Position numbers and translations under genes: made by a program
The notes under the pieces: generated by a model
Seen by the model: the letters and a program-made list of their open reading frames with translations, nothing else
What the model was told of the DNA's origin: nothing
Database searches by the model: none
From: Lenzites betulinus
Taxonomy: Eukaryota > Basidiomycota > Agaricomycetes > Polyporales > Polyporaceae
DNA: 64,000 nucleotides
Direction of reading: 5' to 3'
Assembly (NCBI GenBank): GCA_022264855.1
Contig: JABYQU010000069.1
Location: forward strand, 1-64,000
In this document: one piece after another, positions 31,640 through 42,800 of the stretch
How positions within the stretch are numbered: the stretch's first letter is position 1
How the letters are laid out: every line of letters starts with the position of its first letter

Positions 31640-31785
31640 GAAATGGAATAAACATGCTGCGAAACCAAATTATAAAGTTAGAATGGTGTTTTCAATACAC
31701 AGCGCTGAATTGAACCCTTTGAAACGAAGTGAAGTGTAAGCTGGCTAAGACACCGCTGCTATAACCACTACGCCAAAAGGCAGAA
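31640..31785 (-). ncRNA. tRNA-derived SINE-like head (RNA polymerase III boxes)
   Basis: On the minus strand an A-box-like TGGCGTAGTGG (31765-31775) is followed ~50 bp later by a B-box-like GGTTCAATTC (31707-31716). This is the arrangement of a tRNA gene or tRNA-derived SINE. The intervening sequence reads like a tRNA (GGTTATAGCAGCGG...TTAGCC) but is too long between the boxes, and I cannot fold a full cloverleaf with an acceptor stem. I therefore favour a SINE head over a working tRNA. Confidence 0.4.
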
Positions 31786-31789
31786 TAAA

Positions 31790-33432
31790 TGAGAAGTTGT
31801 ATTCTCACTGACCGCGGTGTATATATGCACATCCGGATACTGTGCTAAGCCTACCACATCAGGAATATGTGCGACGGGCTGTAGCACTCACTCAAGGTAT
31901 ATAGCGTGTGTAGGCTGTATAGAAATATGGATCAGGGAGGAGATACTAGAGTGCTCTGTTGTGTATATGAAAGCTCAGCTTCTATGCGGATGCATTATAA
32001 GTTACTTACATATATGGTCTTAGGCCTAGCTTTGATGCCAGATGCAGTCAGTGACCGATGAAGAGAAGCACACCAGCGCACACGAGACGTTCTGCCCCAG
32101 ACGTGCGACGCCTCCCCCTGCGTGACTAGTCATCCCAAACCCACAAAAATCCACCCACACTTCAATTCGAAGCTGAGAACCTGTGTGGTCCCTTGTAGTA
32201 TGGTGTTGACAGCGTCGCCTCACCGCAAGCAGCGATGCGTGGGTCTGCGCCCAGTGTAACCCGCACCCAAATTTGCTTTCCTCTCTACATGCTACATGCG
32301 CTAACGTGCCCGTGACTGCGACTCCATCTACATCAGCCCTGGCGCCTGAGGCAGGTTCTCGCGCGCGCTCACCGATGTCGACGAACACGAGCCGCTTAAA
32401 GGGGGCGATTGTACGCGTAGATGCGACCATCTCAACATAAACGAGCTCCTATCCCACACGGGGCACCCCTTGGCTCACGCGGCGGGCGCAGACGATCCAC
32501 GAGTCGTCACTATTGCCAGTGGGCGAGAAGAACCGATGCAGCGCAGTGTGCATTGCGGCCTCGGAGGCGTAGTAGCGCGGCGCAAAAAGGCAGAACCGAG
32601 GAGAGTGGCAATGTGCGAGGCGAGGAAGTCGTGGAGGAGGGCGGATGTGCTGACGTAGGTCGATTCATCAATGATCCCGACAGCTATGACGGGTGGACCA
32701 TAAGTGTCAGCCTGTGAATACTGCATAGGACGCAAATGCGGGTTGCGTTCTCGTACTCGACCCCTCTGCAGTTCTCGCGCAAGCCGAGCTGGAGGTCGAT
32801 GAGTACGCCATGCGCGTGATGAGAGCACCTAACTGCGCCATTCTCCAGCGACACCCCAACCGCCGCCCTGCGCTGGATGTGCTCAATGACGAAGTGTGAC
32901 GTGTCTGCGCCTCTCCTTCTCGGGGTCCGCGCTGCCATCCGCGGGGCCCGACGAACCACGTAGGCGGCGGGCTGCCGTCGCCATCGCCAATGCATATTAC
33001 CACGAGATTCACGCAGGTTGCGGACGTGTTGTCCTTGTTCACGTCGCGCTCATGCAGTTCTTGGACTTGATCTAGCTATCCCCGGCCGTGTTACTCGCTT
33101 CTACAGTTTCTGTTAGCGACACACTCAGGAGCCAGGAACAAGACACGTACATCGACGCGCCCGCAAGGTGGTCCGTCGTCAGTGTGAACAGGTGGATTGC
33201 CCTTCGTCTCCCGGAGCGCCACGGACGGTAGTGAGTGCACGACGGTAGTGAGCGCACACGCGCGAGGTTATCCGCACAGTGTTTGCCATTCGGACAACGG
33301 GCGAGGGGCGAGGGGCGAGATGAGAGGCGTAGCGAGCGGGGAAGTGCAAAACATTGCTGATATCTGCAGACAAACAGCGCCTATTCAAACATCGCATATC
33401 TCAGAGCAAAGAGAGAGGGAGCACGGTCGACG
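31790..33432. other. Decayed coding-like sequence, no assignable gene
   Basis: Several minus-strand frames between 32030 and 33060 have protein-like composition (e.g. VIAVGIIDESTYVS, HGVLIDLQLGLREN) and may be pieces of one gene, but I could not join them with phased introns and recognise no family. Short direct repeats (CGACGGTAGTGAG, GGGCGAG) occur near 33225-33310. Confidence 0.3.
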
Positions 33433-36400
33433 CTACATGTCTGGGGCATCAGTGTGTGGCTCCAGAAGGCCAAACATGTGGAAATCACAGTATGGATTCA
33501 GGGCGAAGTCGACTGGTTGGCTGAGAACGTTGAGAGATGTCCAATCAACATTTACAGTGTCATCAAACCTAGGAGTGAGGTGGCAGGGGCGAAGGAGTGT
33601 GCTTGCAGACACGACCGAATGGGTACGTTGGTGGTTGCGTGTCGAGTGCGAGGTGAAACGAAGGCCGCTGGCGAGTTCTGGAGCCCGAAAAGGCCGGAAC
33701 CACTGGACGTAGAGAAGCGGGTGAGAGTATAGCCCAAGATGGGGGGGTAGTCGAAAGATAGTGCGAACTTGCGCAGCCCGTATGCCTATAACGCGAGTGG
33801 GTGGCATTATGCGCCGGCACAATCTGAGTGTTGAAGAGAAGGCTTACCAGCAAGCCCGCCTTCAGTCCTATGCAAGTTTTCATCTTCGACAAACAGACCG
33901 CATTCGAAGATTGGCGGCACGGCCTTGCGATGACCTCGGCGGGGTACTGCTGGACTGGCGCGAAGTTTCTTCACCCGCTTCGTGTTTGCGACATGCACGT
34001 TGAAGGGTAGTAAGACGACGATAGAATGGAACACAGGGAATGTGTCATAAGCGTTTGCACGGAGGGAATTTGGTACATTACTGGTGAGGAATAGATTGAG
34101 GTCCTCAAGGAAGCTAGTTGCGTCGTAGTTGTCGTGCAAGTCGTCGAGGGTAACATGAGAAGCGCTCGGGCGGAGTGCTAGCTCGTAGGCGCGTGAGACG
34201 TTCGAGTTGACCAGTTGGCGCACGCGTTGGAACTCTTGCTTGTTCTCACCGGCCACGTCCTCGCCCTCGTCGTATCCTTTGCCCGACTGCCCATCTTCTT
34301 CTTCGGTCTCTTCAGATGCTGAGCTGTCCCCATCCTCGACGCAAGCCGCCAGCCGTTCTTTGATCCATGCCAAGTACGACTCGCGAAGGATAATGGCTTC
34401 ACGGCGCTGCAGCCAGAGCGTCATCTGGCTAATGTACTCTTTCCGACTGCTCCCTCGGTAGCCTTCCTTGGCGTAGTCGATATGGAATCGCTCAGAGGTC
34501 TCAGTGTTGACACCGTCGAGGCAGCCCACAGCCCGGATTGAGCGCACGAAGTGGAGCAGGGAGTGCCACTTAGGTATGTTGAAATGGTCTCGTATCTCCA
34601 GCTCGACGAAGATGTTTTTGGCACTATGCAAGCGTTTGAGGGCGTCCTCCATGCGTCCTAAGGTGATGTCCGTGTGGACTTCGTACTATGCATAGTACAC
34701 AAAATCGAGCAGAGCGCGCACAGCCCGAAGGACGCGTGTGTACCCGCACCCGATCATGACACCCAAGAGGACCTTCTCGAGCTCTTTCGCCTCTGCCCCA
34801 GTCCACTGCGAGATGAGTGAGATCCCACGCTTGAAGTGACGGAGGCCATGCGCAGGCGGCATGGTCTTGAAACGAGCATCGAGCTCTTCCTTCCCGAGTA
34901 CAGACTGGCACCAAGAGAGAATGTGGTCCTTGACGACGCCTTTGTGCAGCTGGTGGAGAATATCAGGAGTGATGGAGGAGAAAATGTCGGCGTGGGGAAG
35001 GGAGGCCCAGAAAGGGTCCGGGACAGGTCGTATGCCATGTGTATCGAGCTCTGGTGGACGCTCGCCTTGTCCGACTCGAGCTAGGAGGTCCTTGATCACC
35101 TCGTGGTCACGCGGAGGATTGTCTTGCTGATTTCCACGTTCAAGACGCGACACTAGACAGCGTGGGCAGCGATTTTCCAAGCAACAGGCAACTAGACATT
35201 GTTCAGGGTGGTCGGCGACGTAAGCAGCCAAGACTGGGTAGACACGACGGATTTTGGCGTCGGCGCAGGTCATCAAGACTCCCGCGCGACCAGCTTCCGC
35301 AAGCGGCTCGAGGACAGCGCGCATGCACCGATGAAAAAGTCGGTAAAGTGCTTCAGAGCGGCTTGCGTCGGTGAACGCCTCGCCTTTCGAGATTGGTAAG
35401 TACCCAAGGAGGACTGTTGCGTATGCTGATTGCTTCCGTCGCAGAGACTTCTCAATGTTGCCGATGGTGAGATAGATCGGCCACGCAACCTGGTCACCCC
35501 GCAAAACGGACAGGTTGGTCTTGTCGGAAGCGAGTATCACGGGAGCCACAGTTGCGCCCACAGGCAGACGAGCCTGCATTTCCGGTCAGTTCACAGAACT
35601 TTCAGAGCTTTGATAGCTTACTCACCTGCATCGTCGACCACCAGTCGCCCGTATTCATCTCGCTGTAGTATCTTGTTCCATCCCGGAAGACCTTCACCGG
35701 TGAGTACGCCATCTGCCCATCGAATGCACGATTCCCAATGAGCTGCTTGATACAGTCGACTGGATTCCGGCGCCAGAGTTCAACAGACTCGGTCTCCAGC
35801 TGCCCGTTCGAGCCAAGACGATCTCCGGAGATCTCGACAATCTCACAAATCCACTCGGGTCCTGTAGGCAAGGTGTCTATCTTCTTGAAGAACGATGTTT
35901 TGTTCTTTGAGCTTGGTGCTGGTGCGCCTTTGCGAGTCTGTCGTTGGGCCCGGTGAATACTATGTAGAGTCTACGAAGCGAGTTTACTCACACTGTTAAG
36001 CTTCAGATACCGGTCAATTCCTGACTGTGTAGCCTCTTCAACCAGCCAGGTCGCCATCTCCCAGTCTGCTCCATCTCGGAATGGCGCGTGCGGAGGTTGG
36101 CGAAGGGCATCTTGTTCCGCCCGCATGGATTGAAAGAAAGTTACGCCATCCCCGATAGGGGCACCTGCAAGTTCCCCGGACACTTCGTATGTATATGGTG
36201 TTTCTTCATCGTCTACTTCCTCGATGGTGACACGAGGTATTTTTGCAGGGCGACCAGCAGGAGGTGTTGGGGGGCGATGTATCTCCGGAGCAGGTGAAGG
36301 TGAAGCAGCATGATAGCCCTGCGGGGGTTGGTCGACGTCCAGGGCACCACCAACAGGACCTTCCACTGGAGCTAGCGGCACATCGGATGATATCTCGTAG

Positions 36401-36501
36401 TGCAAGGCACATGCCTCTGAACCGCCCAGGTGAGCATTCAGAGCTTTCTTGTTCTTGAAACCGCTTTGACAGCAGGCACAACGTGAAGGACGACGGTTCA
36501 T
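33433..36501 (-). mobile_element. Plavaka-type DNA transposase with one in-frame amber codon
   Basis: Four exons with closing phases (36501-35992, 35937-35626, 35573-33848 and 33785-33433) give 967 codons. The N-terminus has a C2H2-like finger (CACCQSGFKNKKALNAHLGG...CALHYE). The central core (VILASDKTNLSVLRGDQVAW, YLTIGNIEKSLRRKQSAY, LLGYLPISKG) and the later DILHQLHKGVVKDH, FNIPKWHSLLHFVRSIR and NTETSERFHIDYAKEGYR are characteristic of Plavaka transposases, a CACTA-related superfamily common in Agaricomycetes that cuts and pastes its own DNA. The C-terminal exon ends with ALNPYCDFHMFGLLEP, as I recall for the family. One TAG (34686-34688) interrupts exon 3 after FVYYA; the frame then continues open to the end. 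I did not find the terminal inverted repeats. The gene is therefore nearly intact but probably inactive unless the amber is read through. Confidence 0.85.
34686..34688 (-). other. In-frame TAG within the Plavaka transposase
   Basis: On the minus strand GCA-TAG-TAC-GAA. The 295 codons of the exon upstream and the 279 codons downstream are in one frame. A CAG-to-TAG change would explain it. The following codon is TAC, as at 20749-20751. Confidence 0.8.
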
Positions 36502-36703
36502 TGAGAAAAAGCAAGCAAGAACGAGGAAGACGGGGGTCGGAGACAAACAACTTGAACTGACCTCTGTGTTGCGTACACAAGACTTGGTGGCGCCCCGACA
36601 CCGGCCGGGCGTCACCGCTCTCCGGCGCGTCGCGTGCGGCGCACACCTGCAATCCAACTTCCCTCTTTCCTCCTTCCCTGTCACTCTCGCAATATCCCGC
36701 AAC
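36502..36703. promoter_or_regulatory. Shared 202-bp divergent promoter region
   Basis: The Plavaka transposase (minus, start 36501) and the DUF6532-type gene (plus, start 36704) are divergent with only 202 bp between start codons. Pyrimidine-rich stretches precede the plus-strand start. No TATA box is evident. Co-expression is plausible. Confidence 0.5.
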
Positions 36704-39047
36704 ATGCCTTCCCAGCCTGTCACCGGCTCGCGCACATCTTCTGGACGCCAGATCATTGTCACAGAGCGTGCTCAGTACCACGGTAAGCCTCTCCATGACT
36801 GTCGCTCACCATCCGGGATGCTGACGTGGCACTTCGTCGACATCCCTCAGAGGTAGAAGAAGCAGCACCACAGACAGCAAAAAGCGTCAAGCGGGGCCGC
36901 AAAAAGGGCACTAGCAAGGCCAAGGAAGCGGGCACTGAGTCTATGGCGCAGCCTGAGGTTTGTTAAGCTCGCTATCTGTGTGCAAATTCTGACGCCTCCT
37001 TGACAGTTCACCATCAACACCCTTCCAACCAACTCGACTGCAAAGCGCAGCAAGACGGTCAACCTGCAAGCACGTGCTGTTGCCGTCCCGTCTTCAGTGG
37101 CTGCCATCCAGCCAGCCTCAAAGGCTGGCGGTCAGCGTCGTTCATCGCCGTCGACTACGGGGCCGGTTCGTTGGCAGCTTGTTATCTCATTATGGTACTC
37201 ACTTTGTCATCAGGGACCAGCTCGACTGGCTTCGGGTCAAGTACGTCACATCCAAGAACTTTGCAACCCGTTCAACTCTCCGCAAGGCCAAGCCACACCG
37301 GCTCGTACTCATCTCAGGAGTGCTGCTAATGGGGCCGGGGCTGTGCCCCGGGTGCACACCAGCTCGAGTTCGATGGGCCGCGCGGTCAGCGCCTCCGTGT
37401 TTGATCAATCCCAAGCACAGCGACACGCTGGGTCTGGCACACCTGTGGAGCACACCCGGTTGACGCAGCGTAGTGGTACAGGTACATTCAGTTCTCTGTA
37501 TAGTACTATGCTGAACGTGCATGCATAGGTTCTCACTTCGAAGACGACGATGACACCACAGCGGGCATTGTTGAGCAACCACTCCAGCGTCTTACTCATA
37601 AACATCCCGCATCGCCGATCTACACCCAAGTGTCGCACTCTGATGCCGATCAGCAGTATGAGGTGGAGTACTACCACAACGGTGAGCAGCAGCAGGACGA
37701 CCATGCACCGCTGCGCCACGATGCCGGACATCGCCCTCGTCATGACGACAACATTGAGTATCTTGACCAGGGCAATGGCGCAGATGATGCTTACGACGAT
37801 GAAGGATTGCCTCACGCCCGTCCCCATAAGCAGACTCGTCGCCTCGAGTACACAAATGAAGACCTCGAGGATGCTGCAGCTGGCGCCGCATCCGTTCATG
37901 AGGAGAGTGTTTCTGATGAAGCGCTCGAGGACGATTCTGGGCAGGAAATCAAGGTCGATCTTCCGATTGCGCAGCGTATCAAGGACCTCGATGGCAAGGC
38001 AAAGGCGGGTGACTACGACAAGGTTACACAAGAGGTGATGTCCCTTGCCGTACAGTTCTACAAGGGACATGTCAGCTCCGGCAATGCCTTTCCCCACAAG
38101 ATGCTCGAGCTCCGCTGGGCCAAACTCGCGTGGAAGGAGGCTCGCCACGAGCTCGACATCAACCTTCAGCATAACTCTGAGCTTACAAAAATGGTACGTC
38201 TTGACATAATTGCCTGTTCATTACTAACTCATCCATAGATCACCGGCTATACCGCCAACCTCCGGAGTGAGATCAAGACGGCGGCACGGCTCCATGCACC
38301 CCACGTTTACGGCTTCGAGATCAGCTCGAACCGCAATGTCGTTGCTCGTAACCGCGCACGGTACGAGACCTTGAAGACCAAGGATACCTTTGTATGGCGT
38401 GTAAGTTCGCGCATTTGATGGGCTGTTGTGAGCTACTCACCCCGGGTCATTTTTAGAAGCGTGCGAAGAATCTCGCGAGCTGCCAGGGCCTGTACGAGGC
38501 GAAGATATTCCAGCTTGTCGCCAGCAAGGTCTATTTCAAGGGACCGACTGACGATGGGGTTGTGCTGCTCGAGTTCTACCGGCCGTTCCCCCTTGTCGGG
38601 ATTGCGCTGATCGCCACTGCGGTACGTGTTCAGGTTTCCTGACTGGCGCCCAACTTCACTGACTTAGTTTGTAGGTTCAATGCGCTATTGACGAGTGGGC
38701 GAAGGGCACATTCAGCCGCGTCACATTCTCAGATAGCGCATACAGTACCGACTATGCACGCCATCTCAAGAACCTCGAAAGCTATGCCAAGGTTTCCCCT
38801 GACATTGTCAACTCTATCCGCTCACGCTTGTTCGAGGATGGTTGGTATGTGTCATATGTTATCTCCGATGGCGTCTACTATCGCTCATGCTTCATCCAGC
38901 GTTGTAGCAGGCGTGAAGATCATGGAGGATGAAGATGATGTTGCTAATGCTATGGACCAGGATGTGTTTTCCCATGCTGCTGCTGATCATGAGTTGCGTG
39001 GTGGCAATGTGAGCGACTGCGAGGATGGAGATGAGGAGGAAGACTAG
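36704..39047 (+). CDS. DUF6532-type protein, partner of the Plavaka element
   Basis: Eight exons with closing phases (36704-36782, 36851-36957, 37007-37481, 37529-38193, 38239-38400, 38457-38621, 38675-38844 and 38900-39047) give 656 residues; a 48-bp in-frame stretch in exon 3 could be a further intron. The N-terminal half is basic and then acidic and disordered (KSVKRGRKKGTSKAK; DADQQYEVEYYHNGEQQQDD). The C-terminal half (ITGYTANLRSEIKTAARLHA, YEAKIFQLVASKVYFKGPTD, IALIATAVQCAIDEWAKGTF, YARHLKNLESYAKVSPDI) matches my memory of the DUF6532 domain, an Agaricomycete-expanded domain of unknown function often near transposons. The end is acidic. The divergent placement suggests it is carried by, or recruited next to, the Plavaka element. 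Confidence 0.7.
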
Positions 39048-39730
39048 TGTAGTGCTGTATACAGTTTGCTTGACATCTTGTTTATTCAATGCCTGTTCCC
39101 ATGCGCCTAACTAGGTCTGCTGCCAGTCATACACCCTATGTGTTTGAGTATCATGTCATAGTATGATATCAATGTCTGAATATAAGGTTCTATATACTTC
39201 TACAGACTGCTTCCTTCAGCTATGAGCTGCTATGGAGTAGGGGGGTTTCCCCAGCGCTCTGAGGACTATATGGCCTATATACTGCTCCCTGGGAAACCAA
39301 CCATTTCCTGATGCAGGCTTACATGAAGAGGGTTTTGTCCGCTGGCGCCCGTCATAAAGTGCAGAGGAATTTGCTCATCTAATCCGTGTTCGGGGGTTTG
39401 GTTCCGCGACGAACGTGTACGACTCCTCGCGCGAGACGGATCACAGAAAGCTACGAATCCATCCCGGTCTCGTACTTGCCGGCGACGTTGTGATCGCGTA
39501 CGGCCACTACAACTTGAACTCCCCAATCCACTCCGCCCCGTACTGCGATCTGACGTTAATTCGCTTGGACGTTTTGCAATACGCACATGACTCTAGTGTA
39601 GCTAACTTGGCCGACATACTCGTGACGGACAGCGACCAATGTATACACGCCCTTTCGACATGCGCCGTTACCGTTACTTGTAATTGTAATATCGACCATA
39701 ACAGGTAGCGGGCAATGCCGCTCGCCGGCG
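39048..39730. other. Boundary between accessory and ordinary gene regions
   Basis: About 680 bp without a convincing gene. A plus-strand frame near 39415-39708 has protein-like stretches (PGLVLAGDVVIAYGHYNL) but no partner exons. The left, AT-richer part may be the right flank of the transposon. Confidence 0.4.
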
Positions 39731-39780
39731 CTTACTACTACACTACTACTACCACTACTACTACTACTACTACCACTACG
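39731..39780. repeat. CTA trinucleotide microsatellite
   Basis: An imperfect run of CTA/CCA triplets of about 50 bp, 75 bp upstream of the importin gene start. Confidence 0.85.
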
Positions 39781-39782
39781 AT

Positions 39783-39802
39783 CACGTGGGGCGGGCCACG
39801 TG
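39783..39802. promoter_or_regulatory. Paired CACGTG E-boxes
   Basis: CACGTGGGGCGGGCCACGTG holds two CACGTG palindromes (39783-39788 and 39797-39802) as one inverted repeat, 54-73 bp before the importin start codon. CACGTG is bound by fungal bHLH factors of the Cbf1/Pho4/SREBP type. Which one acts here is unknown. Confidence 0.55.
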
Positions 39803-39855
39803 CGCGAGATTGATCTCCTCGGTCGCTGCTCGCTGTCTCTGTCGCTGTGCTCGCC

Positions 39856-42800
39856 ATGGCCGACGTCGTTGTCCCTCCCGAGATCGCCGCCGAGGCCACC
39901 CAGATCCTCTCCAACCTCGTCCTCGGCGACAATGCGATCCGCTCCAGGCAAGTCCTCCGCCGTCCGTCGTTGACCGCCGCTGAACGCGCCCTGCAGTGCC
40001 GAAAAGGCCGTCGACGACCGCCTCGAGCGGACCCCCGAGCTCTACGTCCTTGCCATCGCTCAGTTCGCGACGTCCGCCGACACCGAGCTCGTGAGTCCCC
40101 TCCCTTCTGTCCCCGTCCGCCCGCGATCGACCCGCGTCCGTAGATGCGCTCCTTCTCGCTTGTCCTACTCCGCCGCCTGCTCTTCCGCTCCGCCGCCCAC
40201 CGCATATCCCTCTACGACCAGCTCTCTGCGCCCGTCATTGCCACCCTCGAACGGATATTGCTGCACTCGCTCTTGCACGAACCTGCACCCGTCGTCCGCC
40301 ACAAGACGGTCGATACCGTTACCGACCTTTCCAACTACTCAATGAAGCGCGGCCGTCCATGGCACGCCCTCCAGTCGCAGATTTTTGCCATGGCCGACAG
40401 CACGGACGTCGACACGCGCGAGGCCGCGTTCCGCGTCTTTGCAGGCTGCCCAAATCTGATCATGGACCTCCAGACGGACGCGATCCTGGGGATTCTTCAG
40501 AATGGACTGCAGGACCAGGAAAGCATCGATGTGAGTCTCATCTGTTTTATACTATGCATCGTATTGCTTGTCCCTCCACGCGCGCGCTGGCCCCTCGCGT
40601 GCGCTCATATCTTTCGACCCCCGCCACCTTCTCCACCGGTGCTATGATGCACCGGCTGTATTCGGTATCCTTCAATGCGTGCCCTGCTGCGCGAGTATCG
40701 TCTTCGCTATCAACCGGTCGAGCCCCCGCCCACCCCGCATAGTTAGCATCTGCGCGTACCCGTGAGGGCTGATTGACCACATAGCGCATCTGCGGTCGAC
40801 AGCTGTCGCCTTGCACTACGTCTCCTGAATGCGAACAACTGCTTACCGGCGGTGTGTGGGATGCCCGCTCGTCGGTCAGCAAGGGCTCTTTCGTGTAAGA
40901 CTGGCCCGGACGACCGTCTGCGCGTCTGAAACACGCGCCGAGTCCGATTTATCCTCTTCATTCAGCCATTTGGCCGCTCGCGCACGGTACGACCGCCATC
41001 AGCTATCCCCGGATGCCTAACATTGTGGATTACATATGTCTCCGTACACACTCACAACGCCGCCCACAGGTCCGGCTCGCATCTCTTCGCGCATCCGTCG
41101 CGTTTCTCTCTGCCCTCGACACCGCCCAGCAAGCGCAGGCCCTCTCGCTCATGTACCCCTTGCTGAATACGCTCCCCGCCCTGCCGCATGCACATCTACC
41201 ACCATTTCTCGCCGTCGTCACCGAGCTCGCGACCTCAAACCCTCACTTATTCCGCCCACACATTCCCGCACTCCTTGCCTTCCTTCCCGCGCTCCTCATC
41301 CCTGTCGTCGACGCCGGCCCAACACCAACGGTAGCGCGCCCAAACCCGGGCAGCGGTGGCTCGTTCGCGTTTCCCCCTCCCGCGGCGCTCACCCGCTCGA
41401 ACGGCGCCGAATCGCCTGAGGACGGGGAGAAGGAGGTGAGCGGCGAGGAAGATGAGGTGAGGAAGGGCGCGCTCGAGTTCATGACAGCGTTGAGTGAAGC
41501 GCGGCCGGCGATGCTGCGCGGCGTCGACGGGTGGGTCACGATCGTCGTGCGCGGATGTCTCGAAGGCATGGGCGAGCTCGCAGAAGACGACACCGCGGAA
41601 TGGCTCGAGGCTGACGTACGTACCATTTACACTTTCCGAGACGGCTGATATAACGGCTCCACATAGCCTGCGGAAGACGCGACCGACGACAACTACCCCC
41701 ACATATATGAACACTCGCTCGACCGGGTCGCGTGCGCGCTTGGAGGCGGCGCAGTTCTTCCGCCCGCGTTCGCGTTCATACCTGCAATGCTCGCAAGCCA
41801 CGACTGGCGCCTCCGCCACGCGGGCCTCATGGCGATCGCGGCGATTGCGGAGGGCACGAGCAAAGTTATGCAGCAGGAGCTGGGGAAGATCGTCGAGTAC
41901 GTTATGTGCCCTCTTCCGTAGTCCGAGGCTGATTGCGGCATTGTAGACTTGTTACGCCGATGTTCAAGGACCCACATCCGCGGGTGCGGTACGCGGCATG
42001 CCAGTGCATGTAAGTATCTTTCCACTCGACGAGTTGTATCATGCTCATCAACGCCGCTTGGCAGCGGACAGCTTTGCACAGACCTCGAGGTACGAAAGCC
42101 CACTGATCGACAGCGACAACCAAGCTCATCGAGCCCCCGCAGGAGGTCGTGCAAGAAAAGTACCACGAGCAGATCTTCGCCGCGCTAATACCCGCCCTAG
42201 AAGCCCCCGAGCCCAGGTACGTCCTCACCCTCCCACCGGACCTCCCCAGCCTCATCACGCACGCACGCACTCCCGCGCCATGCACCCGTCCGCGCACAGA
42301 GTGCACGCGCACGCCGCTGCGGCGCTCATCAACTTCTGCGAAGGCGTCGAGCGCGAGACACTCATCCCGTACCTCGACTCGATCGTCGAGCGCCTCCTCA
42401 AGCTCCTCAACCCCGCCGCGAGCGATCCCGAACGCCAGCCAAAGCGGTACGTGCAGGAGCAGGTCATCACCACGCTCGCCATGGTTGCCGACGCGAGCGA
42501 GGCGACGTTTGCGAAGGTCCGTTCGTCTTTTTCTGCGCCGTATCACTTGGATGTGCTAATGCGAGGGCGTGTCTGTAGCACTACACGTCGATCATGCCGC
42601 TGCTGCTGAACGTGATGCAGAACGCGAACGGGCCAGAATACAAGAAGCTGCGTGTGAAAGCAATGGAGTGTGCGGGGCTGATTGGTGCGTGTGCTCACGC
42701 CCGCTTTGAACGTTATGCTGACTGTTCAAACTGCTTAGCTATCGCTGTTGGCCGCGACGTGTTCCGGCCAGACTCGAGAACGTTCGTCGAGCTGCTCATG

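Noticed and set aside
31700..31785. A functional tRNA gene
   Set aside because: The A and B boxes fit, but the distance is long and I cannot pair an acceptor stem, so it is listed only as SINE-like.
33433..36501. Assignment of the transposase to the KDZ (Kyakuja/Dileera/Zisupton) group
   Set aside because: The conserved motifs (DKTNLSVLRGD, IGNIEKSLRRK, FNIPKWHSLLHF, ALNPYCDFHMFG) are those I recall for Plavaka. No KDZ-type signature was seen.
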